Source of the DNA: Dipetalonema caudispina | Taxonomy: Eukaryota; Nematoda; Chromadorea; Rhabditida; Onchocercidae | Direction of reading: 5' to 3' | Length of the DNA: 64,000 nt | Assembly: GCA_013365325.1 (NCBI GenBank) | Contig: JABVXV010000044.1 | Coordinates: forward strand, 124,001-188,000 | Part shown: positions 43,414-64,000 of the stretch, piece by piece | Position numbering within the stretch: the stretch's first letter is position 1 | Layout: the number at the start of each line of letters is the position of its first letter | Program-made: the position numbers and the translations under genes | Notes under the pieces: model-generated | The model's input: the letters and a program-made list of their open reading frames with translations, nothing else | Databases searched by the model: none | Told to the model about the DNA's origin: nothing

Positions 43414-46400
43414 TTATCGAGCAAAAGGTGGAAAAACGGAATAGAGCGATTGTAATGTTGCCATAATCTTTTTTTCACAGTTATTTTGTATCTGTTTCGT
43501 ACGCTTCAATAATTCTTCATACTTCTTCCATGCATTCGTTTGTGTCATCACTTTTTTGCATCTGAAAAAAAGTAGAAAAGTGAAATTTATATTAAACTTA
43601 AAAATGTTAGATTTTCACAATTTCAAAAGTTTCGATTAAATCCTCCGGAGAGTAGAAAGTTAAAAAGCTAACCATTTTTAAAGACAGTTTATTGATCCTG
43701 AATATAAATGTTAAATAGCTGAACTATGCGTACATCAATATATATCATTTTTTCAACCCAAATTGTGCAAATTTATAGAAAAATTTTCTCATCATTAGTT
43801 GCATATTTACAATCTGAACAAAATGTTATTCATTCGTTGCAATTTCAGCATTATTCAACAAAATTTTCTCTAATAATACTTACTTGGTATAATTTGGGCA
43901 ACACTGTCTTAATGTTGCGCATTGCTTTTTCATTGGAGCTACTATAGCTGCACAATAATCAAAAGCATTTTGTCGTGTTTCTAAATTGTTGAATTTGCTC
44001 TTATTAACATCGTTCCTCTCATTAAGCAAGTCATACGACACCATCTTTTCACAGATCGCCTTCTGAATGATTGTATAATTTATCTCTATCTATCTTCTAT
44101 CCTCACATTATGTATTTGATATGTACAGAGGAATACGATAAGTAATCGAACAAGTTAATTGTTTACTTACTTACTCACTTACTCTATTTCTTAAGTTATC
44201 TGTTAGATAAAAATGTGAAACATACTTCTTACCATCAGTATTATCCTTAATTAATCGTGAAATTCATACTTATATCAACTTAAGTATCAAATTATTCGAA
44301 ATGTTACACTTGAAATCATTATGAACTTCCTTTAACCTATCGTTCATTTTATTCAGAAATCAAAATTTTACATTACGAATTGGAAGTAGATTCTGATTGG
44401 AAACGGAGCAGCGCATACATAATTTACGACTCAATTCCATTTTACGCAAAAGTTTGGAGAGCTGCAACAAACTGTATTTTTATCAACCAAACAGATTTCA
44501 GAAGAAAGTGGCAAATTTTATAAAATTTGATACCTGTCGTAGAACATCACTTGTTATTGGCTTCATGCATGCTTTGGATACCGATTCCATTGCACCAGCA
44601 ATGCCAGAGTTAGTTATAAATTCGGCTTGAACAGACATATCGGACAATTTCGTTTTCGGCTCTGTAGTAGGCGAAAATATCGTTAAGTTAATTAATTTAT
44701 CGCTTAGTGCTAATAGTTCAAAATTACTTAGTTGCTGCTGTTATTCAATATTTATAGTCAAAAGAACAATTAAGTTTGATAAAAATTGGTACATCTAAAG
44801 TTCCATGAATTGTTAGAAGGATATGTGTATCAAACTTTTGAGGAAAATTTGTACCATAATAAGGTTTTGACATTGATCAATTTGCTCTTGGCAGGATATG
44901 CAGAGCCCGAGGTAAAGCGTTGTAGTGAAATGAAACTTCGGTTCATTTCTTCATTTATTTAGGGATATTTTCGTCAAATGCTATACTGTTCCTTGGCTAA
45001 TGCTTGTTCTTCTTACTTTCTTACACTCATTCCAATCAAGAATCACTCCCTCGTCCACATTTTTCAATCAATGGGAAACTCTCAGTAGCGTTGATAACGA
45101 CACTTCTATCAGAGAATTATTTTTAATCATATTAGGAAAAGGAATTGTGATCGGCTGATTGTTGAAGAAATCCAATCATTAGCAAGAAAATGTTGATTTC
45201 TGTGATAGTGATAGTATCACATGTTAACATATAAAAGTGATATGAACCGAGAATCAAATTAGGATATGCACATTGTCGTTGACATATTAATTCATGCCAT
45301 TTTAATTTCTCTTCGCAAGCAAGTGTTTTTTGACAAAAAGCAATGCCTTCTTCCTGAAATATTCTATATTTTCTAGTGAAATACACAAAGTTTCTCTTTT
45401 GTTTCTCAGATTTTCTCAAATCTGAAATTTGCAATTCTTTAATTTCAAATTTGGGATATTCCTTACCTTCTATTTTTGTCACTCTCAGTCTTAGCATTTT
45501 CAATCACGAAATAAAATTTTGAACTTTAAAATTTCATACTCAAAATTTTTACCAAATATTCTATTGCTAATAATACTTTATGATTGAAATTTAAAGATTA
45601 AGCTAACCTCATTCAAATATGTTAACTCAACAGCTGATATTTGGGATCCGTTTCTATCATCATTTTTCCTCATTGAAAATTGTGGTTTTAAAGTTTCATC
45701 ACTTTTTGAATTGATTGAAACATCAATCATATCGTTTCCGGATAAGGATGTGGCAGTAGAAATATCCGCTTTGTGCTCCTCATTTCCCAAAGAAGATGTG
45801 TAGGATTCTGAAGTTACTGATGGTTCTATCGTTAACATTTTCAAATCATTATGTTTTGATTTTGCAATGGCTTCAGAAAGTATAGACAAATCTATCTTAT
45901 CAATCTTTCCTGCTGATGATTTTGTCTTTTCTGGATTTGGAAAGGCTGTTGTATGATGTACTGACGCCATTGGCTTTGAAATCGAAGTGTCTGAGGTTTC
46001 CGATGTATTTGTAAGATATTGTGTAACTCTATCGACTAAGTCATCACTGGTTACATGCGAACTTTTTGTATTTTCGGTTTCCAATTCTGTGGAAGCCAAC
46101 GAGTGTGATCCTGCAAGAATTTGCATGCTCTAACATATTTTCTGGAACTATGATTGTGACTTATTTAATAGTGTCCATATTAAATCCACAATGTCTTTAA
46201 TAAAAAGAAACATCTAATACGATACTGGAAACTTCGGATTTGTTTTTGGAAGTGTTAAGATCCAAATATAGAGTCTATGCTTCAAAGTTAATTATCAGAT
46301 CAATTATGAAAATATATTCAAAACCTGATTCATTCACATCAAATATTTCTTCACAGTCATCCCATGCTGTTGTTTTTTCGATCACAGGTTCTTGGACCTG

Positions 46401-46678
46401 CAAAATGAAGAATTGTCCAAATAAAAGTTTATGAATCCAGGACGGAGGAAATGCACAATTCCTACTTTTTCTTCATTTAACATTGTGGAATCTGAATTAT
46501 AACACGGTTTTGTGCAGCAGTAGCTATATTCTTTTTAAAAATAATAACTTTGCTGTGAGCTGTCGAACTAAAAGATAATAAATCAAAGCAATAAATGTTG
46601 TAATAACATTAATCTGCTAACATCGGCTTCAATCATTTGCATTAGTACTGCAGCCAAAACCATTTTAAATAACTTCAT
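43414..46678 (-). CDS. Secreted Cys-rich, Ser/Thr-rich protein of unknown family, 9 exons
   Basis: Exons high to low: 46622-46678, 46466-46530, 46325-46397, 45608-46110, 45248-45353, 44534-44661, 44372-44461, 43884-44062 and 43414-43561 (stop 43,414-43,416). All junctions from exon 2 on agree in phase; exon 1 to 2 does not, so a small exon may be missing there. Exon 1 encodes a signal peptide (MKLFKMVLAAVLMQMIEA). A Cys cluster (YCCTKPC) follows. Exon 4 is a 167-residue Ser/Thr/Lys-rich, likely disordered and O-glycosylatable region. A C-terminal helical domain then carries about 15 Cys, including CMRC, QCCPNYTKCKK and NCEKK. About 450 aa. The Cys spacing suggests a disulphide-bonded extracellular module. 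I do not recognise the family; no membrane helix follows, so it is probably secreted. Confidence 0.6.
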
Positions 46679-49049
46679 TCTCTTTCGAAAATATTCCAAG
46701 GATATCGGGCCTGAAATTCTCTCCGTACATCGTGTAAAGGATAAATTACTCCTATTCCATTATTTATACAATTCACATCATTAAATTAAGCAGTAGAAAT
46801 GGTACAAATTTGATGCAACTATGAAGTTAACCGCTAAAAGTGGTATAAAAATGAGCTGTGAAGTAGAGATGAAAATTTAACGATTACGAATAACATCAAT
46901 CAGCTCTTCACTATTATCAGCGCAACCTACGAAAAGATCAGCAAAAGTAGGACAATGATCCAACCAATTAAAGAAAAAGAAAAATATTTAATATCTAAAA
47001 ATCTCAACACAAGGAGGACTAGTGTCCCAATGGGAAAACTAATTAAGTCAAGTATAGCAAGGACCATTTCTAATAATAATAAAGTTTTTGTGTAATGAAC
47101 AAATTAATCGTTCCTGATACTATTTCGATAAATTATCAACTATTCATGCTATAAGATTGAATTACTACGTTCATAATTATTCAATTAAAACTCGCGAAAT
47201 AATTAAAGATTCTTTTCCATCCCATAATTATCGTTGATATTTTCAAAAATTAAAGAAAAAAAAATCATAACAAAAAAAGTATTACGAGATGATTGCGTTA
47301 CTGAAATGTTCACAATCTGAAACGGTTTGTAATGAATAGTTTAAGAGGAATTGGGCATCATGGAAAGATAGAAGATATTTTATTTGTTGCAAATGACCCG
47401 ACCTATTTAAATTTTAGGAATGTATTTGAAAAAAGAAAGAACAACGTTAGATTAGTATGAAAATACTTTCAATACGAAATTCAGTGTTTCCGATACGGGC
47501 ATTAAAATAATCTTTTTATCGTACAACCATTTTCTACGCTTAAAATATGAACGGTCATAATATTTCGTTTCTTGTAAAAGTTTGAAATAGTAACTTGCGT
47601 CATTGACCTATTCATTTTTCACTTGATTAAAATTTAAATTCACCATTGATATCCGTCAGTATTACGTGAACATGTAAGTTGTTGTAGTTGCTAAGGAACA
47701 AAGCTTGAACATTATTATTGCAGTGTGGAATATTTTTGTACCAATTTATAAATGGTAATTCAACACTCTCTTTCCCACATTGTATTAATTATCGTGTTGG
47801 GATGCTTCTTGGATTGTGTGCATAAGCAATTAATGGACAGATATTAGGATAAACTTTTTCTTGGCAATATGAAGGACTTTTAAAATCTGAACTTCGAAAT
47901 TCAAAAATTTCTTGAAAAATTTCAGTTATTTACAGTAATATTTGGCATAATTATAACAAAATGTCATGGCTGATCATGGAGGAACGAAGCGATAGATTAT
48001 GTCGTATGGGTATAGTGAAGTGAATTAAGGTCACACTAATTAAATGTCATTCTAACTTCTAGTACGTTATTTTCTGTGAGTTGAGACTAACCAGACTATT
48101 TTTGACCTACTACATTTACCATGTCCATAAATTGTAGCTTAAGAATAAAAAATTGGAATTTACATATGGTTTACTAAATATGATAACTTATTATGTCATA
48201 ATGATTGATCTGAGTAAATTTGTATCGACGTGTTTAGATCAAAATTACAAGTGGAATTATATGAAACTAAAATTAAGGAAGTTGAAAGTTCACGTACAAA
48301 GGTTTGATTTTTCTTGTTTGTATAACGCTTTGTTTATCTTTGTTTGTTTTTTTTTTTTTTTTTTTTTTATGCTTTAAACAGTGTGATGACAGCAAATTTG
48401 TAAATTAAAGATGTGCGCTTGTCATTTTCCGTTACATTTAATTCCTACTTGTTTTTGTCTTATTCTACTAACTAAAAAAGTACATGAATTTATGTATTTT
48501 AGAATTTGAAAAGAAATTTACAGCGGTCTTTTCTAATTTTCAAGTTCCTTTTGAATATTTTTTTTTAAGTCACGCATATCGTACCTTAACAGGTATAAGA
48601 AGAAAATTGATTAAGTCGTAAATAGGTTAATTTTTCGACAATTTTAACGAATATTTAAAATTTGAAGATAGAAATAAATGAATATGCACGACAAATCTTT
48701 TTTGCACATTGAAAGAAAGAGAATGGAAGATGATAATAATATTTTCTCTCCTATGATTCTTATTATTTCCAGAAAAATAATTACAAATTCTTCCTTACAG
48801 TAATCATCACACATAATATTTCTTTGTGATAAGAAATTAGATGAATGACAGATTGGGAAAACCACTTCCTTGTTTTCTGATACATTGTAGTACCAGTGTA
48901 CACAACGATACATTTAGGTCAAGAGGTGGTTGAACTGTTTGCTATCCGCCCCTTTCTTTCTTAGTTACTTCTTCATATTTCAGCCCAGAACATTATTAAC
49001 AACGAGTACTTTTTGAACTATTCCTGTGACAACCTTTATCTATCGTATA
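46679..49049. other. Intergenic, divergent promoter region
   Basis: No exon supported between the two divergent genes. Contains a 22-base T run at 48,347-48,368. The 89-codon frame on the minus strand at 48.6-48.9 kb has no signal peptide start, splice partner or motif. Confidence 0.45.
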
Positions 49050-51921
49050 ATGTCCCATACTAATATATATCATCTCTTTTGTTTACTCTCATTATCCATA
49101 GCAATCGAACCTAACAATAATCATCTACAACCAACTTTGGGTACCAAATGCTTACCCAATCAGGTATTATTTTTCCATCATTCTTCATCCTCCATTATAC
49201 ATTTGCTATAAACATTTTTCTTCGCATATCAAATATTTAATCATAATAATTTATAGACGCATATAGAAGTTTCATGCAAAGTAGATTGATAAAACAAGTT
49301 TTCTGAAATAAGGGCAAAGTATGGACTGAAGATTTATGCGGTTATTATAAAGAAGTATGAGGAAATTTGATAATTACTGGGGGAAAAATTAATGGAATTA
49401 TTCGAGATTACTTTGTTTTCCTCATGTTTTGTCTTATTTGTTCGAAATTGAACTTTTTTCAATATAATCACACTAATAAAAACTTTCACCTTAATCTCGT
49501 CTTGATTTATTTTCCTTCTTCCAAATTTCATTGAGAGAAGATTAAAATTTATTGGTGGGACAGATTTTTTTCTATAGCTCTATGAAGTTACGTTCCCATC
49601 TATCTCGACGTCTAAACTACATCATGAAATTGAAATTTATGAACACTATTCAATTCGGAAGCCTTAAAAAAACGAGCAGATCAACGGAAACAATAAAACA
49701 AGATGAAGTCTAAGTAGTAGATGAACTAAACTGTTTTGAAAGTAGACCACTTCTTTCATCTAACTGATATGTTGTCGTATCCCGCCTCAGAGTTTTACGG
49801 TGCTTATCTGATGTCATGCCTTGAATGTTAGTTAGATGGAACTGACTGCCTAGCTGATAACAGAAGTAAAACTTTGCTTTCTGTTATAAAAGAAATTTGC
49901 TTATTAAAGGTGATAACAAAGCTGACAGTTTACGAAGATGGAGCCATTGAAGCAGAATGTAATAAACTACCGTGTGGTACATCCGGCGCTCACTGCAACG
50001 ACAATCAAACAGGTTGCCGAGCTGAAACTGATACATTTTCCGGCATGAAATGGGCTTCTAATGGACAAAGGTACATTTTAACAATGAAATGAAATTTCAC
50101 TCCAGCACTATTTTAATAATAAATGCATGAAGTAAATCTAGTAGTTCGTCATGTTAAGACAACTAATCTTTCTTCATCGATTAACTTTTCAGATAGCAAT
50201 TTCCGCTTTTCAGAGATTCTTTTTGTTCCAGCTTTAAGTCACGAATTAGGTGCAAAACTCCAATTTTCATAAAACTTGCCAGTTTAGCTTATTGGAATCT
50301 GAGTTTGAGGTTTATTCAACGAAATCAAATTCCAAGCATTCAGAAAAAAGAATGATGTCTACTTGCCAGTCTTCCCCGCTCAAAACTTCATATTTAAAAC
50401 TTGATTAGTAAATTTAATAGAGATTTTTTTTTTTTAAGCATTCTGCAACGTTGCTGTACAATTACAGTACCACGTAAAATATACATTGGTACAGACCTGG
50501 TATCACTTGGATCATATTATACTGGTGGTATGGTGGGTCAGAAGGATCTTTATAGTAAGGAAGGACCAGAATTCGATTTCATCTCAAGTGTTCGCACCGA
50601 ACAGTATGATTCACCAAATTTGCCTTCCATTTAATAATCTTAAGTATTTTGAGCTTTTCGAGTCTCTTCAATAAATCAAAACGGATTAAACAGGAAGTTT
50701 TCAGAGGTGGTGTACGAATTTGGGTTTATCGAGTAGTATGTCCGAAAACAGATGGTGTTCCTCATACACGAGAGATGACTACTATGCAAAAGTATGCTAT
50801 TTTTTTTATTACAGTGATCACTTCAACCCTGCTATATCTCTCAGTACAAGAACTATTAGTGACAGAGCTCTGATGAATAACTTCTTCCATCCCACCATAT
50901 GAAAGTTTATATAGAAGCAAGAAATATCATTTCATATAGTGACCAGACCATAGTAACACAATATTGTCATTGTCATCGAGCGAGAAATAATAAAATTGTA
51001 GCAAACCTGTTCAAACCCACTGGTTTATTTATGGTTTGCGATAAAAGTTGTAATTGCGTTGTGTGATGCTGATAGTTATGGATGGAGCGGTATGATTGTT
51101 TATGGATCCTTTTAGAGTGAGCATTGCTAAAGCATAGTGATGGTACAGCTATGGATGTGTTCTTGCCAGTCATTGAATACTTTATTCTCTTAATTATTTT
51201 AGAAAAGATATGTAACAGAACTGAATTTGAAGAAAGTGCGACAAATTCTTTGTCTTTTATTCCAGCTTGTACGATCAATTAGATTGACTAGTGGTCCACT
51301 ACTAGCCTCTTTATTATGATTAATTTAGATGAATTTCAGCTCCGATGACAGACTTAGTGTCTCTGAAAAACGCCGTCAATATTCCGAGAAGTAAAATTTT
51401 CATTTTCTCAAATATTGACTTATTTTGTGGAATTTTTTACTGTTTAGTTTCTGATCTTTTCTATTCCCAAGTTTAATTCCGACCCATCTAACTATTAAGT
51501 TTGTTCGACTAAAATCATCAAATCGAGCATCGGTTGATGAGTTATGTTATTATTGTCCAAAATATTTTGCATATGAGCTTGCAGAAATTTTTTCCTTTTC
51601 TTTCTAATTTATTTGTTCTTTTTTTCTACTCAAAACAACTTTCTGTTGAGTAGAAAATCAAAGTTAGCTGGTACTTTTTAAGAATTTGATAGCAAGCAGA
51701 TCGAATTGTTACTAAAATTTTAAAACCTCAATTCTTATTTCTAATTTAGGCAAGCATCGAGTAATGGAAATGCTCAGTTAGGTGGAGTAGTAGCTGAAAG
51801 CGTACCAACTGCTTACAAACCGATTAATCCACTACAATACCGTCCACCGAATTGGCGTTTACTGCAACGGGATTCACCAATTGGTGTCAAGTCCAGAGAC
51901 CTATTCGAGAGATTGATTTAA
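49050..51921 (+). CDS. Secreted protein with Wart-like (hedgehog-related) pattern, 5 exons, 231 aa
   Basis: Exons 49050-49163, 49910-50070, 50439-50589, 50694-50791 and 51750-51921 join in one frame (696 nt). The protein starts with a signal peptide (MSHTNIYHLFCLLSLSIA). A Cys-rich domain follows with ECNKLPCGTSGAHCNDNQ, TGCRAETDTF, RCC, a GSYYTGGMV turn, EFDFISS and VRIWVYRVVC. The order CC, GG-V, FDxIS and V-x-V-x-R-x-x-C is that of the nematode Wart domain in warthog (hedgehog-related) proteins. No Hint autoprocessing domain follows; the C-terminal 55 residues are plain and Pro/Arg-containing. Some C. elegans warthogs also lack Hint. Hedgehog-related proteins act in cuticle secretion and moulting. 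The family call is from pattern memory and could be wrong; the exon structure is solid. Confidence 0.6.
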
Positions 51922-52457
51922 ATGTGTAGAAATTCTATATTAGAAATCGTTAATTTCGGAAGACTTTACCGAACTTATTTCTGCACAATTTTGAATTGAT
52001 TTGACGAAATTTTAAGCAAGTAAACGATCTCACTTTAAAATTGTCTTAACACTTTCTCTTATCACAACGAGATGTTGTCAGAAAAGCTTCTTGATGAAGA
52101 CATGAGAAAAGTGTCAGATTTTTCAAGGCAGAGTATATTTGCGCAAACAGGATATTGCTTTATTTTCATTAGAAATCATTTCATATCGAATAGTTCTGAT
52201 ACAGTATATACTGACAAATGGATTTATGAGGAAGGATATAAGAAGACAAAGATTACACCACATTCTTCTTCTCTCTGATATTCACTAATATTCCTTCCAA
52301 ACCTTGACAATCGATTACAGATATTTTTTATTCGCAGTAGAATATATTATATTTCTTCAGCGGTATTTGCAAAATCATTGGTATGACAAAGCAGTAAAAT
52401 GCTTATGCAAATGTGCCTAGTTCATAAAAATGAACGAAGAATAGAAATGTGACACAA
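51922..52457. other. Short convergent intergenic spacer
   Basis: 536 bases between convergent stop codons; it should hold both 3' UTRs. No gene supported. Confidence 0.5.
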
Positions 52458-63699
<11,242 letters not shown>

Positions 63700-64000
63700 C
63701 TTTGTCCTTTCCTATTTTTTATCCATCATTCTCTTAGCTCATCATAAATTTCACAAAAAAATTCGTTTTCATTTCATTCTTTTTGTTTACAGAGAAGAAA
63801 TTCCTCAACATCAACAATGCAGTAGCAATTATATCACCTAATATTTCACTTACCTTTCACTTTAATATTACAGTTCATCTTCATAAAAAGAAATTAGTAA
63901 GCACGAAAGAATGATTAGTTTCATGAATTGTTTGTACTACAGGAGATAAAGCACATTTGCGAATTATTGTAACGGTTAAAAATAACTTTAAAGAAATGCA
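63700..64000. other. 5' flank of the P-glycoprotein gene
   Basis: AT-rich. Presumed promoter or further 5' UTR of the minus-strand transporter gene. Nothing else seen. Confidence 0.3.

Noticed and set aside
43726..43947. 73-codon plus frame
   Set aside because: Overlaps intron and exon of the minus-strand Cys-rich gene; antisense.
48644..48913. 89-codon minus frame with several Cys
   Set aside because: No signal peptide at its start, no acceptor or donor in phase.

Overview
The window is nuclear DNA of an AT-rich nematode. The genes are split into many small exons joined by introns that end in TTTCAG/TTTTAG. The gene set is metazoan and nematode-typical: CDC-48, a long nematode-type troponin T, an MLT-10-like moulting protein, a Wart-like hedgehog-related protein and a P-glycoprotein. 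The composition and the BEL/Pao-like relics suggest a parasitic clade III worm, perhaps filarial; the genus is not resolved. Exon junctions below were read by hand from frame and splice-site agreement.

Left part (1-20 kb): the 3' end of a TEX2-like lipid-transfer gene (+); a minus-strand Cys-rich gene, tentatively a calcium-channel alpha2/delta-like subunit (about 3.5-11.0 kb); a UDP-glucuronosyltransferase (+, 12.1-15.3 kb); and, directly after its stop codon, two decayed BEL/Pao-like LTR retroelements lying in opposite orientation (15.3-18.3 kb), followed by one orphan exon-like ORF.

Centre (20-42 kb): troponin T (+, 10 exons, 449 aa), CDC-48/p97 (+, 17 exons, 812 aa) with a clear GC-AG intron, and an MLT-10-like moulting protein (+, 11 exons, about 822 aa) ending in hydrophobic LSP pentapeptide repeats.

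Right part (42-64 kb): a decayed second copy of the MLT-10 repeat exon; a minus-strand secreted Ser/Thr-rich, Cys-rich protein of unknown family (about 450 aa); a small secreted protein with a Wart-like pattern (+, 231 aa); and a full-length P-glycoprotein/ABCB transporter (-, about 27 exons) filling the last 11 kb.

The genes do not form an operon. By family they cover muscle contraction (troponin T), protein extraction (CDC-48), cuticle and moulting (MLT-10-like and hedgehog-related) and xenobiotic handling (UGT for conjugation, P-gp for efflux). The least explained items are the unrecognised Cys-rich secreted gene, the alpha2/delta-like gene without a visible VWA domain, and the nested retroelements.
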